A stretch of DNA of 35,340 nucleotides, taken from positions 1 to 35,340 of the forward strand of contig CAJVWU010000043.1 in assembly GCA_913009755.1 (NCBI GenBank). Reading direction: 5' to 3'. The notes under the pieces are model-generated. The model was given only the letters and a program-made list of their open reading frames with translations, did not search any database and was not told the DNA's origin. Below, piece after piece: positions 8,046 through 19,008 of the stretch. Source of the DNA: an uncultured Bacteroidia bacterium. GTDB lineage: Bacteria; Bacteroidota; Bacteroidia; Bacteroidales; F082. Position 1 is the first letter of the stretch. Each line of letters starts with the position of its first letter. A program made the position numbers and the translations under genes.

Positions 8046-10163
8046 ATGGCAGTACAGACCAAAATAGCGAACAAACTTGAATACACCCGGAATATTGGGA
8101 TTATGGCTCATATTGATGCCGGTAAGACCACGACCACCGAGCGTATCCTGTATTATACCGGAAAGAACTACAAAATCGGTGAAGTTCACGATGGTACTGC
8201 CACTATGGACTGGATGATCCAGGAACAGGAACGCGGAATTACCATTACCTCCGCGGCAACCACTGTTTACTGGGACCTGTTTGATAAAAAATACAAGATC
8301 AATATAATTGACACCCCCGGCCATGTTGACTTTACCGTGGAGGTTGAACGTTCGTTACGGATACTCGACGGGGCCGTTGCCCTTTTCTGTGCTGTGGGTG
8401 CTGTTGAACCCCAATCGGAAACCGTTTGGCGTCAGGCCGACAAATATAACGTGCCCCGTATCAGCTTTGTCAATAAAATGGACAGGGCAGGGGCCGATTT
8501 TTTCGGCGTGGTCGAGCAAATAAAAACCCGCCTCGGTGCCAACCCGGTACCTATTCAAATACCCATTGGCGTGGAAGATACGTTTAAAGGGGTAGTTGAT
8601 TTGGTAAAGGATAAAGCTTTTGTTTGGGACGATACCGATAAAGGGGTTACGATCCGTGAAATCCCTATTCCCGAAGATCTTGAGGATACGGTTCACGAAT
8701 ACCGAATGAAACTCATTGAAGGCATTGCCGAAGAAAGTGACGAATTACTGGAGAAATTTATGGATGACCCCCATTCCATTACCGAAGAGGAAATGATTGC
8801 GGTGATCAGAAAATCAACCCTCAATATGACCATTACTCCGGTAATGTGCGGCTCGGCCTTTAAAAACAAGGGGGTTCAGATGTTGCTGAATTCAATTATT
8901 GAATTCCTCCCAAGCCCGATGGACATCCCCGCAATTGTGGGTATAAACCCCAAAACAGAAAAAGAAGTAGAAAGGCATCCCGACCCGCAGGATCATTTCA
9001 GTGCACTGGCATTTAAAATTGCAACCGACCCTTATGTGGGCAGGCTGGCATTTTTCAGAGTCTATTCGGGCACTTTAAAAGCCGGTTCTTATGTATATAA
9101 TGCAAATACGGGCAAAAAAGAAAGAATAAGCCGCATTATGCAGATGCATGCCAACAAGCAGCAGCCCCTCGAAAAGATTGAAGCAGGGGATATTGCAGCA
9201 GGTGTAGGTTTTAAAGTCATCCACACAGGAGATACTTTGTGCGATGAAAAACATCCCGTTATCCTTGAATCAATGAGTTTTCCCAATCCTGTGATCAGCA
9301 TAGCCATTGAACCGAAAACACAAAAAGACATTGATAAAATGACCCATGCCCTGGCGAAATTGTCGGAAGAAGACCCTACATTTAAGGTCAGGACTGATGA
9401 AGATTCGGGGCAGACCATTATTTCAGGGATGGGTGAACTGCATCTCGATATCCTTGTTGACAGGCTGAAACGTGAATTCAATGTTGAATGTAATGTCGGA
9501 CAACCGCAGGTAGCTTATAAAGAAGCAATTGTTACCTCCGTTACCTACCGCGAAGTATATAAAAAACAAACCGGTGGACGGGGTAAATTTGCTATCATCC
9601 AGTTTGAGTTGGGCCCGGTGGATGAGGGTGAAGAAGGCTTGCAGTTTATTGATGAAGTCAGGGGGGGTAACATTCCCAGGGAGTTTATCCTATCAGTTAA
9701 AAAAGGGTTTGCCGTTGCCATGCAAAATGGTGTCCTTGCCGGTTTTTCACTTGAAAGTTTAAAAATCAGGTTATTCGACGGGGCTTATCATCCGGTTGAT
9801 TCCGATCAATTATCGTTTGAATTGGCTGCCAAGATCGGTTTTAAAAATGCCGCCCGCAAAGCCAAATCAGTATTGCTTGAACCCATTATGAAACTGGAGA
9901 TCGTTACTCCTGACGACTATGTGGGGGAAGTTACAGGCGATTTGAACAAACGCAGGGCAATTCTTGAAGATGTGCAGGCCAAAATGGGTTTCCAGGTCAT
10001 CAAAGCCAAAGTCCCTTTATCGGAAATGTTTGGATATGTTACCACCCTGCGCACACTAACTTCGGGAAGAGCAACCTCAACCCTTGAGTTTTTTGATTAT
10101 CAACCTGCACCTGATGCCATTGCGCAGGAAATAGTGAATAAAGTAAAAGGAATTATCAGTTAA
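8046..10163 (+). CDS. fusA: Translation elongation factor G
   Basis: EF-G is the GTPase that moves tRNA and mRNA through the ribosome and helps recycle it. The 705-residue protein has G1 AHIDAGKT (residues 21-28), the switch region with [12 protein letters not shown]3 DTPGHVD, G4 NKMD, and the domain IV/V features of EF-G (for example GGRGKFA and the C-terminal [17 protein letters not shown]). Its position between rpsG and rpsJ marks it as the canonical housekeeping copy. tuf, which often follows in other phyla, is absent; rpsJ begins 15 nt downstream. Confidence 0.97.
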   Translation: MAVQTKIANKLEYTRNIGIMAHIDAGKTTTTERILYYTGKNYKIGEVHDGTATMDWMIQEQERGITITSAATTVYWDLFDKKYKINIIDTPGHVDFTVEVERSLRILDGAVALFCAVGAVEPQSETVWRQADKYNVPRISFVNKMDRAGADFFGVVEQIKTRLGANPVPIQIPIGVEDTFKGVVDLVKDKAFVWDDTDKGVTIREIPIPEDLEDTVHEYRMKLIEGIAEESDELLEKFMDDPHSITEEEMIAVIRKSTLNMTITPVMCGSAFKNKGVQMLLNSIIEFLPSPMDIPAIVGINPKTEKEVERHPDPQDHFSALAFKIATDPYVGRLAFFRVYSGTLKAGSYVYNANTGKKERISRIMQMHANKQQPLEKIEAGDIAAGVGFKVIHTGDTLCDEKHPVILESMSFPNPVISIAIEPKTQKDIDKMTHALAKLSEEDPTFKVRTDEDSGQTIISGMGELHLDILVDRLKREFNVECNVGQPQVAYKEAIVTSVTYREVYKKQTGGRGKFAIIQFELGPVDEGEEGLQFIDEVRGGNIPREFILSVKKGFAVAMQNGVLAGFSLESLKIRLFDGAYHPVDSDQLSFELAAKIGFKNAARKAKSVLLEPIMKLEIVTPDDYVGEVTGDLNKRRAILEDVQAKMGFQVIKAKVPLSEMFGYVTTLRTLTSGRATSTLEFFDYQPAPDAIAQEIVNKVKGIIS

Positions 10164-10178
10164 AAACAATTATATAAA

Positions 10179-10487
10179 GTGAACAACCAAAGGATAAGAA
10201 TTAAACTCAAATCGTACGATCATAATCTGGTTGACAAATCAGCCGAGAAGATCGTGAAAGCGGTAAAGTCAACCGGAGCCGTTGTTAGCGGCCCCATTCC
10301 GTTGCCTACCCATAAAAAGGTATTTACGGTAAACCGTTCAACATTTGTTAATAAAAAATCCAGGGAACAGTTTGAGTTGAGTACCTTTAAAAGGTTAATG
10401 GATGTTTACAACTCAACCGCCAAAACCATTGATTCGTTGATGAAACTGGAATTGCCCAGTGGTGTTGAGGTTGAGATCAAGGTGTAA
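10179..10487 (+). CDS. rpsJ: 30S ribosomal protein S10 (NusE)
   Basis: S10 is a head protein of the small subunit and, as NusE, a partner of NusB and NusG in antitermination and transcription-translation coupling. The 102-residue product has the conserved [22 protein letters not shown] start and the extended loop [29 protein letters not shown]. The start is GTG at 10179, which gives the family N terminus; no other start fits. This is the point where the str and S10 operons are fused, without an intervening terminator. Confidence 0.96.
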   Translation: MNNQRIRIKLKSYDHNLVDKSAEKIVKAVKSTGAVVSGPIPLPTHKKVFTVNRSTFVNKKSREQFELSTFKRLMDVYNSTAKTIDSLMKLELPSGVEVEIKV

Positions 10488-10514
10488 TAGAAAACGGCTT
10501 AAAAAAATATAATC

Positions 10515-11138
10515 ATGTCAGGATTATTAGGAAAAAAATTAGGAATGACCAGCATCTATGACGAGAACGGGAAAAACATCCCGTGTACCGTTATTGAGGC
10601 CGGCCCCTGTATCGTTTCTTCGGTACGGACAAAAGAAAAAGATGGTTATTCGGCCATACAACTGGCTTTTGAGGATAAAAAGGAAAAACATTTCAAAAAA
10701 TCGGAGGTCGGCCATTTTGCCAAAGCCAGTACGAATCCCAAGAAGTATTTAGCCGAATTTACCCGTTTTGAAGAAAAAAAGGAATTTGGTGATATTCTTA
10801 CGGTTGAAGTCTTTCGGGAAGGTGAATATGTTGATGTTGTTGGCACCTCAAAAGGAAAAGGGTTTCAGGGTGTTGTCAAACGTTACAATTTCAAGGGAGT
10901 GAATGATGCCACACACGGCCAGCATAACAGATTGAGGGCTCCCGGTTCCATCGGTGCATCTTCTTATCCTTCACGTGTATTTAAAGGTATGCGTATGGCC
11001 GGACGAATGGGTGGAAACAGGGTAAAGTTGATCAACCTTCAGGTTGTTAAAATTATCCCCGAAAAAAATATTATCGTAGTTAAAGGAGCGGTACCCGGTC
11101 CTAATAATTCATTAGTAAAAATAGAAAGATGGAGTTAA
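10515..11138 (+). CDS. rplC: 50S ribosomal protein L3
   Basis: L3 is an early assembly protein of the large subunit whose long loop approaches the peptidyl transferase centre. The 207-residue protein starts [20 protein letters not shown]. The loop at residues 133-166 ([33 protein letters not shown]) is conserved. Its last 10 bases overlap rplD, so the two are probably translationally coupled. Confidence 0.97.
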   Translation: MSGLLGKKLGMTSIYDENGKNIPCTVIEAGPCIVSSVRTKEKDGYSAIQLAFEDKKEKHFKKSEVGHFAKASTNPKKYLAEFTRFEEKKEFGDILTVEVFREGEYVDVVGTSKGKGFQGVVKRYNFKGVNDATHGQHNRLRAPGSIGASSYPSRVFKGMRMAGRMGGNRVKLINLQVVKIIPEKNIIVVKGAVPGPNNSLVKIERWS

Positions 11139-11761
11139 CAGTTCACAACATCAAAGGGGAAGCTACCGGAAAAAAGGTCAAGTTGGATGATTCCATCTTT
11201 GGAATTGAACCCAACGATCATGCGATCTACCTTGATGCCAAGCAGTATATGGCCAACCGTCGGCATGGTACGCACGATTCAAGGGAAAGAAGTGACCTGA
11301 GAGGCAGCAGCCGTAAGATCAAACGCCAGAAAGGTACCGGAACAGCCCGTGCCGGCGATATAAAAAACCCTTTATTCAGGGGTGGCGGCAGGGTATTTGG
11401 GCCCCATCCGCACGATTACCGGTTTAAGCTGAATAAAAAAGTAAAAAGGCTGGCCCGTTTCTCGGCCCTTTCTTATAAAGTGAAAGATGAAGGTATTCTG
11501 GTGGTTGAGGATTTCAAACTGGAATCACCAAAAACAAAAGATTATCAAAGGATACTTGAAAGTTTGAAACTGGATGGCAAAAAAACAATATTGGTATTGA
11601 ACGAACCGGACAAAAACATAACCCTTTCGGCCAGGAATATTCCTAAAGCCAAGGTAATGAAAGCCGATTCCTTAAATACTTATGAAATACTGAATGCGAA
11701 CAAGATCGTTTTTCTCGAAAGTTCGCTGAAGACTTTCGAAGAAATGTTCTCGAAACAATAA
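11129..11761 (+). CDS. rplD: 50S ribosomal protein L4
   Basis: L4 binds 23S domain I, lines the exit tunnel with L22 and represses the S10 operon in E. coli. The 210-residue product has the expected tunnel loop with [39 protein letters not shown], the region altered in macrolide-resistant strains of other species. Its ATG lies inside the end of rplC (10-base overlap). No L4 autoregulatory leader was recognised upstream of rpsJ. Confidence 0.96.
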   Translation: MELTVHNIKGEATGKKVKLDDSIFGIEPNDHAIYLDAKQYMANRRHGTHDSRERSDLRGSSRKIKRQKGTGTARAGDIKNPLFRGGGRVFGPHPHDYRFKLNKKVKRLARFSALSYKVKDEGILVVEDFKLESPKTKDYQRILESLKLDGKKTILVLNEPDKNITLSARNIPKAKVMKADSLNTYEILNANKIVFLESSLKTFEEMFSKQ

Positions 11762-11774
11762 AAACCAGAATAAA

Positions 11775-12065
11775 ATGGGTATAATATTGAAACCGATCAT
11801 TACCGAGAAAATGACCCAAAAGGGTGAAACTCTAAACCAGTTTGGGTTCATCGTTGATAAAAGTGCCAATAAACTTCAAATCAAAAATGAAGTTAAGGAT
11901 TTGTATGGTGTACAGATACTCTCGGTAAATACAATGAATTATGCCGGTAAAAGCAAATCACGATTTACAAAAACCGGCGTGATAAGTGGAAAAACAAGGT
12001 CATACAAAAAAGCTGTAGTGACTTTAGCAGAAGGTGAAACAATTGACTTTTTTAGCAACATTTAG
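11775..12065 (+). CDS. rplW: 50S ribosomal protein L23
   Basis: L23 sits at the tunnel exit and is the docking site for trigger factor and the signal recognition particle. The 96-residue protein starts [18 protein letters not shown] and has the usual tunnel-facing hairpin region [27 protein letters not shown]. Full length; rplB follows after 5 nt. Confidence 0.96.
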   Translation: MGIILKPIITEKMTQKGETLNQFGFIVDKSANKLQIKNEVKDLYGVQILSVNTMNYAGKSKSRFTKTGVISGKTRSYKKAVVTLAEGETIDFFSNI

Positions 12066-12070
12066 AGAAA

Positions 12071-12895
12071 ATGGCTCTTAAAAAATATAATCCGACAACA
12101 CCGGGACAGCGCTTCAAGATCATTAGCGCGTTTGATGACATTACCACTGACAGGCCTGAAAAGAGCCTGGTAAAGGGTAAGAAAAGTACCGGTGGCCGCA
12201 ACAACAAAGGTAGAATGACCATTCGCAATGTAGGCGGAGGGCATAAGAAAAAGTACAGGATCATTGACTTTAAAAGGGACAAGGAAGGTGTTCCCGGCAA
12301 GGTTAAAACCATTGAATATGATCCGAACCGTACAGCCAGGATTGCGCTGGTGAATTATGCTGATGGTGAAAAACGGTATATCATTGCCCCCCACGGCCTG
12401 AAGGTCGGGCAGGATATCAATGCTGGAAAAGGCGTAGCCCCGGATATTGGGAATGCCATGTACCTGAGCGAGATTCCGTTTGGGACAATTATCCATAACA
12501 TCGAACTCCGTCCGGGGCAGGGTGCTAAAATGGCCCGTAGTGCCGGTTCGTATGCCCAGTTGATGACCCGCGACGGTAAGTTTGCCATCATCAAATTACC
12601 ATCCGGTGAAACGCGCATGATCCTTCAGTCGTGCAAGGCAACTGTCGGCATGGTATCCAATGTAGACCATGGACTTGAAAAGTCAGGTAAAGCAGGCCGC
12701 CGCCGTTGGCTGGGCCGCCGTCCCCGTGTCCGTGGTGTGGCTATGAACCCTGTTGATCACCCCATGGGTGGCGGTGAAGGAAGAGCTTCCGGCGGACATC
12801 CGCGAAGCCGTAAAGGTTTGCCTGCAAAAGGTTACAGGACCCGTTCCAAAAAGAATGCATCCGACAAGTACATTATTGAAAAAAGAAAGAAATAA
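12071..12895 (+). CDS. rplB: 50S ribosomal protein L2
   Basis: L2 is needed for subunit joining and peptidyl transferase activity. The 274-residue protein has the RNA-binding core and the signature [20 protein letters not shown], with H230 corresponding to the conserved functional histidine of the family. The C-terminal tail [15 protein letters not shown] is typical. Full length. Confidence 0.97.
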   Translation: MALKKYNPTTPGQRFKIISAFDDITTDRPEKSLVKGKKSTGGRNNKGRMTIRNVGGGHKKKYRIIDFKRDKEGVPGKVKTIEYDPNRTARIALVNYADGEKRYIIAPHGLKVGQDINAGKGVAPDIGNAMYLSEIPFGTIIHNIELRPGQGAKMARSAGSYAQLMTRDGKFAIIKLPSGETRMILQSCKATVGMVSNVDHGLEKSGKAGRRRWLGRRPRVRGVAMNPVDHPMGGGEGRASGGHPRSRKGLPAKGYRTRSKKNASDKYIIEKRKK

Positions 12896-12921
12896 TTTTT
12901 GAACGTTAAGTTAAAACAGAT

Positions 12922-13200
12922 ATGAGCCGTTCGTTAAAAAAAGGACCCTATATAGATATCAAACTTGAGAAAAAGCTTCAGGCCAATATTGACTCGGGTA
13001 AAAAAACCGTCGTCAAAACGTGGTCAAGAGCATCAATGATCTCACCTGATTTTGTGGGGCAAACCATCGCAGTGCATAACGGAAATAAATTTATTCCCGT
13101 TTATATAACTGAAAACATGGTTGGCCACAAACTGGGTGAGTTTGCCCCAACACGTATCTTCAGGGGTCATGCCGGTAAAAAGAATAAAGGAAACAAATAA
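12922..13200 (+). CDS. rpsS: 30S ribosomal protein S19
   Basis: S19 is a head protein that forms a complex with S13 and contacts the A-site tRNA and the intersubunit bridge. The 92-residue product [20 protein letters not shown] has the conserved [22 protein letters not shown] and [16 protein letters not shown] segments. Full length, 14 nt before rplV. Confidence 0.97.
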   Translation: MSRSLKKGPYIDIKLEKKLQANIDSGKKTVVKTWSRASMISPDFVGQTIAVHNGNKFIPVYITENMVGHKLGEFAPTRIFRGHAGKKNKGNK

Positions 13201-13214
13201 ATTATTGTTTAAAA

Positions 13215-13658
13215 ATGGGATCAAGAAAACATATACGTGCCGAACGAATAAAAGAAGAGCGTAAAACGCAATACGTTGCACGTCTGAACAATGTGCCCAC
13301 TTCACCGCGTAAGATGAGGCTTGTAGCCGACCTGGTGCGGGGAATGGATGCCGACAAAGCTTTGTATGTGCTTCAGTATTCACAGAAAGAACCGGCAAAA
13401 CGGCTCTATAAATTATTGCTTTCGGCTATTGCCAACTGGAAAGAGAAAAATGAAGGTTCCCGCCTTGAAGAGAACCAATTGTATGTTAAAGAAATTCAGG
13501 TTGACAGCGGCAGGATGTTGAAAAGAATTCAGCCTGCACCGCAGGGCAGGGCGCACAGAATAAGAAAGCGCTCAAACCATGTTACACTGGTGCTGGGTAA
13601 CCGGGTTCAGGTAGCTGAAGAAACGGAAGCTGTTGAAAACAAAAAAATAAATAGTTAA
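13215..13658 (+). CDS. rplV: 50S ribosomal protein L22
   Basis: L22 reaches into the exit tunnel with a long hairpin. The 147-residue protein has the family core [18 protein letters not shown] and the tunnel hairpin region [25 protein letters not shown] short acidic tail ([15 protein letters not shown]) follows the core and is longer than in many phyla. Confidence 0.96.
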   Translation: MGSRKHIRAERIKEERKTQYVARLNNVPTSPRKMRLVADLVRGMDADKALYVLQYSQKEPAKRLYKLLLSAIANWKEKNEGSRLEENQLYVKEIQVDSGRMLKRIQPAPQGRAHRIRKRSNHVTLVLGNRVQVAEETEAVENKKINS

Positions 13659-13672
13659 ACAAACCTTTTATA

Positions 13673-14383
13673 ATGGGACAAAAAACAAATCCGATAGGGC
13701 TGAGACTTGGAATTATTAAAGGATGGGACTCATACTGGTATGGAGGCAAAGATTTTTCTGCCAAACTGGTAGAAGACGACAAGATCAGGAAGTACCTGAA
13801 TGCCCGTCTTGCCAAAGCCGGCGTTTCAAAAATCATGATCGAGCGTACTTTAAAGCTGGTCACCGTGACCATCAATACGGCACGCCCGGGAATTATTATC
13901 GGTAAAGGTGGCCAGGAAGTGGACAAACTAAAAGAAGAACTGAAGAAACTGACAGGTAAAGATGTTCAGATCAACATTTCTGAAATCAAAAGGCCTGAAC
14001 TTGATGCTCATATAGTAGCAACCAACATTGCAAAACAAATTGAAGGCAGGATATCATTTCGCCGGGCCATCAAAACTTCCATTGCCTCCAGCATACGTTT
14101 GGGGGCTGAAGGTATCAAGGTGTTGATATCCGGAAGGCTGGGCGGTGCCGAAATGGCCCGTACCGAACAATACAAGGAAGGAAGGATCCCTTTGCATACC
14201 CTTCGTGCCGACATTGATTATGCACTGGTTGAAGCTCACACTACTTATGGCCGTATCGGCATCAAAGTCTGGATATTTAAAGGTGAAGTTTACGGAAAAC
14301 CCGAACTCGTTCCCACGACCATTGGCGGTGGCAAGCAGCGCTCGTCGGCACCAAAAGGCGGAAGGCAAAGAAGAAGAAGGTAA
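13673..14383 (+). CDS. rpsC: 30S ribosomal protein S3
   Basis: S3 lies at the mRNA entry channel and is part of the ribosomal helicase. The 236-residue protein starts [14 protein letters not shown] and has the KH-type RNA-binding motif [14 protein letters not shown] (GKGG at 77-80). The C-terminal S3 domain carries [31 protein letters not shown]. It ends in a basic tail GGRQRRRR. Confidence 0.97.
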   Translation: MGQKTNPIGLRLGIIKGWDSYWYGGKDFSAKLVEDDKIRKYLNARLAKAGVSKIMIERTLKLVTVTINTARPGIIIGKGGQEVDKLKEELKKLTGKDVQINISEIKRPELDAHIVATNIAKQIEGRISFRRAIKTSIASSIRLGAEGIKVLISGRLGGAEMARTEQYKEGRIPLHTLRADIDYALVEAHTTYGRIGIKVWIFKGEVYGKPELVPTTIGGGKQRSSAPKGGRQRRRR

Positions 14384-14427
14384 AAGGGACTGTATTGATC
14401 AAAAAAAATATTTTAAACTGACAAGGC

Positions 14428-14850
14428 ATGTTACAACCGAAAAAACAGAAATACAGAAAACAGCAGAAAGGCAAGATGAAAGGCAATGCCCAGCGCGGAA
14501 ACCAGTTGGCATTTGGTTCGTTCGGAATCAAAACTTTACAGGAAGGCTGGATAACATCACGCCAGATAGAAGCTGCCCGTCAGGCTGTTACCCGTCACAT
14601 GAAACGTGAAGGTCAAATATGGATCAGGATATTTCCTGACAAACCGGTAACCAAGAAACCTGCGGAAGTACGTATGGGTAAAGGTAAAGGTGCCCCTGAA
14701 TATTACGTTGCCAGGGTAACTCCGGGACGGATTATGTTTGAAACCGATGGCGTTCCACTGGCAATTGCCAGGGAAGCCCTCAGGCTGGCAGCTCAGAAAC
14801 TGCCCGTAACAACAAAGTTTATCATTAGACGAGATTATTCTGAAAAATAA
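14428..14850 (+). CDS. rplP: 50S ribosomal protein L16
   Basis: L16 helps shape the A-site tRNA pocket of the large subunit. The 140-residue product [19 protein letters not shown] has the conserved [38 protein letters not shown] and [16 protein letters not shown] segments. The 44-nt gap from rpsC contains an AT-rich stretch but no promoter that I can support. Confidence 0.97.
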   Translation: MLQPKKQKYRKQQKGKMKGNAQRGNQLAFGSFGIKTLQEGWITSRQIEAARQAVTRHMKREGQIWIRIFPDKPVTKKPAEVRMGKGKGAPEYYVARVTPGRIMFETDGVPLAIAREALRLAAQKLPVTTKFIIRRDYSEK

Positions 14851-14855
14851 GAAAA

Positions 14856-15068
14856 ATGAAACAGGAAGTAATTCGTGAATTAGGCATGGCAGATCTTGTT
14901 GATCGGCTGGAAGAGGAAAAAAAGCATCTTACGCGTTTACGGCTTAACCATGTGGTATCGCCAATGGATAATCCTCATCATATCAGCGAAAACAAAAAAA
15001 CCATTGCCAGGCTTAAAACTGAACTGAGGAAAAGACAGATGGAAGAAGAAAAAAACCAAAATAAGTAA
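14856..15068 (+). CDS. rpmC: 50S ribosomal protein L29
   Basis: L29 is a small two-helix protein beside L23 at the tunnel exit. The 70-residue product [25 protein letters not shown] is helical, with the family pattern [33 protein letters not shown]. It lies 5 nt after rplP and 8 nt before rpsQ. Confidence 0.93.
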   Translation: MKQEVIRELGMADLVDRLEEEKKHLTRLRLNHVVSPMDNPHHISENKKTIARLKTELRKRQMEEEKNQNK

Positions 15069-15076
15069 CCAGGACA

Positions 15077-15334
15077 ATGGAAAAAAGAAATCTGAGAAAA
15101 GAAAGGACCGGACTGGTCGTGAGCAATAAAATGGATAAATCCATTGTAGTACGTATTGAACGCCAGTTCATGCACCCGGTTTACGGTAAATTTGTCAGGA
15201 AATCAAAGAAATTTATCGTTCACGACGAAAAAAACGAGTGCAACATTGGCGATACCGTCCGTATTATGGAAACCAGGCCTTTAAGCAAAAATAAAAACTG
15301 GCGGTTAGTAGAAATTATTGAAAGAGCTAAATAA
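15077..15334 (+). CDS. rpsQ: 30S ribosomal protein S17
   Basis: S17 is an OB-fold primary binder of the 16S 5' domain. The 85-residue protein [25 protein letters not shown] shows the family pattern, including [48 protein letters not shown]. Full length; rplN starts 2 nt later. Confidence 0.96.
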   Translation: MEKRNLRKERTGLVVSNKMDKSIVVRIERQFMHPVYGKFVRKSKKFIVHDEKNECNIGDTVRIMETRPLSKNKNWRLVEIIERAK

Positions 15335-15336
15335 TC

Positions 15337-15705
15337 ATGATACAACAAGAATCAAGACTAGCAGTGGCTGACAATAGCGGGGCTAAAGAAGTGCTTTGCA
15401 TCAGGGTGCTGGGCGGAACAAAAAAACGTTATGCCTCCATCGGCGACCAGATCGTGGTTACTGTAAAAAATGCATTGCCATCGGGCAATATTAAAAAAGG
15501 AACTGTTTCTAAGGCCGTTGTGGTCAGGACAAGAAAAGAGGTCCGCCGTAATGACGGGTCTTACATCCGTTTTGACGACAACGCAGTGGTCCTGCTCAAT
15601 ACCGCCGGTGAAATGATAGGAACACGTATTTTCGGACCGGTGGCCCGTGAACTTCGTGAAAAACAATTTATGAAAATAGTATCACTTGCACCAGAGGTGC
15701 TTTAA
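15337..15705 (+). CDS. rplN: 50S ribosomal protein L14
   Basis: L14 binds 23S rRNA near the subunit interface and is the target of the silencing factor RsfS. The 122-residue product [27 protein letters not shown] is the standard length and contains [19 protein letters not shown] and [28 protein letters not shown], both family signatures. Confidence 0.97.
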   Translation: MIQQESRLAVADNSGAKEVLCIRVLGGTKKRYASIGDQIVVTVKNALPSGNIKKGTVSKAVVVRTRKEVRRNDGSYIRFDDNAVVLLNTAGEMIGTRIFGPVARELREKQFMKIVSLAPEVL

Positions 15706-15725
15706 ATATCTGAAAGAATAGAGTT

Positions 15726-16046
15726 ATGGCTAAACTGAATATAAAAAAAGGGGATAACGTCATGGTGATTGCCGGCAACAACAAAGGCCTGTCAGGACGT
15801 GTCCTTTTTGTGAACGTTGAAAAACAAAGAGCCATCGTAGAAGGGGTAAACCTTGTCTCGAAACATACCAGGCCCAGTGCTGATAATCCCAAAGGTGGAA
15901 TAATCAAACAGGAATCTGCTGTTCATGTTTCAAACCTGAAGGTGATTGACAAATCGGGAAAACCTACGAGAACAGGCCGTAAAATTGATGAAAAAACCGG
16001 TAAATCAGTTCGTTATTCTAAAAAAACAGGGGAGGTAATCAAGTAA
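15726..16046 (+). CDS. rplX: 50S ribosomal protein L24
   Basis: L24 is an assembly initiator of the large subunit with a KOW motif ([18 protein letters not shown]). The 106-residue protein is full length, ending KKTGEVIK. Its stop codon TAA (16044-16046) overlaps the A of the rplE start ATG, so the two genes are translationally linked. Confidence 0.96.
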   Translation: MAKLNIKKGDNVMVIAGNNKGLSGRVLFVNVEKQRAIVEGVNLVSKHTRPSADNPKGGIIKQESAVHVSNLKVIDKSGKPTRTGRKIDEKTGKSVRYSKKTGEVIK

Positions 16047-16636
16047 TGGAACAGCCAAGATTACGAAAAAAATATTATGAGGAAATCATGCCTGCTTTAA
16101 CCACTGAATTTGGTTACAAATCAGAGATGCAGGTGCCCAGGTTGCAAAAAATTGCCCTTAACCAGGGTATTGGTGCTGCACTGGCTGACAAAAAACTTAT
16201 TGATGCGGGAGTGGCCGAAATGACAGCCATTACAGGGCAAAAAGCCGTACCCACCATTTCAAAACGTGACGTGTCGAACTTTAAGCTCAGAAAAGGAAAT
16301 GCTATCGGTGTGCGTGTTACCCTGCGTGGCAATAAAATGTACGAATTTCTCGACCGTCTTGTCGCTGTGGCTTTGCCACGTGTGCGCGACTTCAGGGGAA
16401 TAAGTGACAAAGGTTTTGACGGACGCGGAAACTATTCATTCGGTATCCCCGAACAATTGATCTTTCCTGAAATCAATATTGATAAAGTGAGCAGGATCAA
16501 TGGCATGGATATTACGATAGTGACTTCGGCCAAAAACGATAAAGAGGCTTATGCCTTGCTTAAGCATTTTGGATTACCGTTTAAGAATCAAAAAAAAAAA
16601 ATAATACATGGCAAAAGAGTCAATGAAAGCGCGTGA
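16046..16636 (+). CDS. rplE: 50S ribosomal protein L5, with altered C-terminal tail
   Basis: L5 binds 5S rRNA and contacts the P-site tRNA. The 196-residue product is a normal L5 to about residue 185 ([66 protein letters not shown]). A run of 12 A at 16590-16601 then sets the frame so that 11 further residues ([11 protein letters not shown]) are read through the start of rpsN. With 11 A the gene would stop at once with TAA after NQKKK, giving 185 residues, the usual length. The tail is thus probably the result of a one-base indel, real or from sequencing; polymerase slippage on the run could also yield both forms. Confidence 0.94.
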   Translation: MEQPRLRKKYYEEIMPALTTEFGYKSEMQVPRLQKIALNQGIGAALADKKLIDAGVAEMTAITGQKAVPTISKRDVSNFKLRKGNAIGVRVTLRGNKMYEFLDRLVAVALPRVRDFRGISDKGFDGRGNYSFGIPEQLIFPEINIDKVSRINGMDITIVTSAKNDKEAYALLKHFGLPFKNQKKKIIHGKRVNESA

Positions 16637-16877
16637 GCGCAAAAGACAAAGAATGGTGGAAAAATACGCTGCCAAACGTGAAGCCCTGAAACAAGCGGGC
16701 GATTATGATGGGTTGCAAAAATTACCACGTAATGCTTCCCCGGTACGTTTACACAACCGTTGCCAGCTTTCAGGCAGGCCTAAAGGGTATATGAGGCAGT
16801 TTGGTGTTTCGCGCATCAACTTTCGTGAGATGGCATTGAATGGCCTGATCCCGGGAGTGAAAAAAACCAGTTGGTAA
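16608..16877 (+). CDS. rpsN: 30S ribosomal protein S14, zinc-free form
   Basis: S14 is a late-assembling head protein. The 89-residue product [25 protein letters not shown] is the longer form that lacks the CxxC zinc-binding pairs of the ~61-residue type; only one Cys is present (NRCQLSGRP). The C terminus [18 protein letters not shown] is characteristic. The start lies within the present reading frame of rplE (29-base overlap), an overlap that would vanish with one A fewer in the preceding run. Confidence 0.96.
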   Translation: MAKESMKARERKRQRMVEKYAAKREALKQAGDYDGLQKLPRNASPVRLHNRCQLSGRPKGYMRQFGVSRINFREMALNGLIPGVKKTSW

Positions 16878-16901
16878 ATAATTTTAAAAATAATAAGTCA
16901 G

Positions 16902-17303
16902 ATGATTACTGATCCGATTGCAGACTATTTAACGCAAGTAAGAAACGCTGTTGCAGCCAGGCACAGAATGGTTGAAATTCCGGCATCGAAGATTAAAAAG
17001 GACATTACTAAAATCCTTTATGAAAAAGGATATATCCTGAATTACAAATTCGATGACGAAGCATCAGTGCAGGGAAATATTAAAATTGCGCTGAAATACC
17101 ATCCCGAAACAAAAACGCCGGCCATAAACAGTATTCAACGTGTTTCAAAACCGGGTTTGCGTAAATATGTAGATTCCGGTAACCTGCCCAGGGTATTGAA
17201 TGGACTGGGCATTGCCATCCTCTCCACTTCAAAAGGTGTGATTACCGATAAAGAAGCCAGGAGTTTAAATGTTGGTGGCGAAGTAATTTGTTATGTAAGT
17301 TAA
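16902..17303 (+). CDS. rpsH: 30S ribosomal protein S8
   Basis: S8 binds the central domain of 16S rRNA and represses the spc operon in E. coli. The 133-residue protein [35 protein letters not shown] is full length, with the C-terminal signature [31 protein letters not shown]. Confidence 0.97.
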   Translation: MITDPIADYLTQVRNAVAARHRMVEIPASKIKKDITKILYEKGYILNYKFDDEASVQGNIKIALKYHPETKTPAINSIQRVSKPGLRKYVDSGNLPRVLNGLGIAILSTSKGVITDKEARSLNVGGEVICYVS

Positions 17304-17326
17304 TATAAATCAGGAAAGAGATAACA

Positions 17327-17884
17327 ATGTCACGTATAGGAAAATTACTGATTAGTATCCCGGAAGGTGTTGAAATAACCGTTTCTGATACAAACAGGGT
17401 AAAAGTAAAAGGAAAACTCGGAGAACTTGAACAACTGGTTGACCCGGCCATCAAAGTTAAGGTGGACAAAGGTGAAGTGGTGTTGGAACGGGCTACCGAA
17501 AGTAAAGACCATAAATCGAAACACGGACTTTACCGCTCCTTGATCAATAATATGGTTAAAGGAGTTGCCGAAGGTTTCTCAACAGTACAGGAACTGGTGG
17601 GTGTAGGTTATAAAGCTGAAGCCAAAGGACAGATGCTTGACCTTGCTTTGGGTTACTCTCACCATATCTTTTTTGAGATTCCGGCTGAAATAAAAATTGA
17701 AACAATTACCGAAAGAGGTAAAAATCCAATCATTAAAATGACTTCGGCTGACAAACAACTGCTCGGCCAGGTAGCGGCCAAGATCCGTTCACTGCGCCCG
17801 CCCGAACCCTATAAAGGCAAAGGGATTAAATACCAGGGTGAAGTGCTCAGGAAGAAACTGGGTAAGGCTGCTGCTGAAAAATAA
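17327..17884 (+). CDS. rplF: 50S ribosomal protein L6
   Basis: L6 lies near the sarcin-ricin loop and the factor-binding site. The 185-residue protein MSRIGKLLISIPEGVEITV has two similar L6 domains. The C-terminal one ends in the conserved IRSLRPPEPYKGKGIKYQGEVLRKKLGK. The upstream GGAAAGAG is one of the few purine-rich patches resembling an SD in this operon. Confidence 0.97.
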   Translation: MSRIGKLLISIPEGVEITVSDTNRVKVKGKLGELEQLVDPAIKVKVDKGEVVLERATESKDHKSKHGLYRSLINNMVKGVAEGFSTVQELVGVGYKAEAKGQMLDLALGYSHHIFFEIPAEIKIETITERGKNPIIKMTSADKQLLGQVAAKIRSLRPPEPYKGKGIKYQGEVLRKKLGKAAAEK

Positions 17885-17917
17885 TTTTTGTTTAAACTGA
17901 AAAATAACCCTGATAAA

Positions 17918-18280
17918 ATGGGAGCAAAGAATAAAAAAGTAATTCGCCGGTCTAAGATCAAACAAAGGATCAGAAAGATCGTTAACGGTACACCGGAACG
18001 TCCGCGCATGACCGTGTTCAGAAGCAACAAACAAATCTATGTCCAGTTGATTGACGATTTGAATGGTGTTACGCTGGCATCGGTTTCCTCACGGGACAAA
18101 AAATTTGAGAATGAAAAAGGAAATAAGCGGGATCAGGCAACAAAAGTCGGAAACCTGATTGCAGAAAAAGCAAAACAGGCGGGCATTGAAACCGTAGTGT
18201 TCGACAGAAATGGTTATTTGTATCATGGCAGGGTGAAATCACTTGCTGAAGCTGCCCGTAAAGGCGGACTAAAATTTTAA
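17918..18280 (+). CDS. rplR: 50S ribosomal protein L18
   Basis: L18 binds 5S rRNA with L5 and L25 and attaches it to the large subunit. The 120-residue product starts [48 protein letters not shown] chose ATG 17918; an in-frame TTG at 17888 would add ten residues without family support. Relevant here because the 5S gene in this window is enlarged. The C-terminal [19 protein letters not shown] is normal. Confidence 0.96.
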   Translation: MGAKNKKVIRRSKIKQRIRKIVNGTPERPRMTVFRSNKQIYVQLIDDLNGVTLASVSSRDKKFENEKGNKRDQATKVGNLIAEKAKQAGIETVVFDRNGYLYHGRVKSLAEAARKGGLKF

Positions 18281-18286
18281 CAAGTT

Positions 18287-18805
18287 ATGTCAAACGTAAA
18301 TGTAAAAAGAGTAAAATCCAGCGAAATCGAATTTAAGGACAGGCTGGTTAGCATACAACGAGTTACCAAAGTAACCAAAGGGGGACGTACATTCAGTTTC
18401 TCTGCCATTGTTGTAGTAGGTAACGAAAACGGTGTGGTAGGATACGGACTGGGGAAAGCCAAGGAAGTTACCTCTGCCATCGCAAAAGGTATTGATGATG
18501 CCAAAAAGCACCTGGTTAAAGTGCCGGTACTCAAAGGGACATTGCCCCACGAACAAACCGGTAAATACAGCGGTGCAAAAGTATTCATCAAACCGGCAGC
18601 CCCCGGAACGGGAGTTATTGCAGGTGGTGCCATGCGTGCTGTTTTAGAGAGTGTGGGCGTAAAAGACGTGTTGGCCAAGTCAAAAGGGTCTTCCAATCCC
18701 CATTCGGTTGTAAAAGCAACTATTGATGCACTGACCAAAATGCGTGATCCTTATACTATCGCCCAGATTCGTGGGGTTGAACTGGATACTGTTTTTAATG
18801 GATAA
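18287..18805 (+). CDS. rpsE: 30S ribosomal protein S5
   Basis: S5 lies at the mRNA entry and affects decoding accuracy. The 172-residue protein has the double-stranded-RNA-binding-like N domain ([42 protein letters not shown]) and the C domain [41 protein letters not shown]. Full length. Confidence 0.97.
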   Translation: MSNVNVKRVKSSEIEFKDRLVSIQRVTKVTKGGRTFSFSAIVVVGNENGVVGYGLGKAKEVTSAIAKGIDDAKKHLVKVPVLKGTLPHEQTGKYSGAKVFIKPAAPGTGVIAGGAMRAVLESVGVKDVLAKSKGSSNPHSVVKATIDALTKMRDPYTIAQIRGVELDTVFNG

Positions 18806-18817
18806 ATCGAACTGATC

Positions 18818-19003
18818 ATGAGCAAAATAAGAATTACACAGGTTAGAAGTGCCATCAACAGGCCAAAACGCCAGAAATTGACATTACTGGCGTTGGGAAT
18901 TAAAAAAATGAACCGGAGCAGGGAGATTGAATCAAGCCCACAGGTTCTTGGCATGATTGATAAAGTGAAACATTTATTGAAGGTTGAAGAAATTAAAGGA
19001 TAA
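18818..19003 (+). CDS. rpmD: 50S ribosomal protein L30
   Basis: A small large-subunit protein of 61 residues, MSKIRITQVRSAINRPKRQKLTLLALGIKKMNRSREIESSPQVLGMIDKVKHLLKVEEIKG, with the usual length and fold pattern of bacterial L30. It lies between rpsE and rplO, as in most bacteria. Confidence 0.95.
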   Translation: MSKIRITQVRSAINRPKRQKLTLLALGIKKMNRSREIESSPQVLGMIDKVKHLLKVEEIKG

Positions 19004-19008
19004 TAATA

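Noticed and set aside
10164-10178. Missing tuf gene between fusA and rpsJ as a deletion
   Set aside because: This arrangement, with tuf elsewhere, is what I expect in Bacteroidota, and the 15-nt gap is clean.
14145-14609. 154-codon frame across rpsC and rplP
   Set aside because: Shadow of two certain ribosomal genes in another frame.
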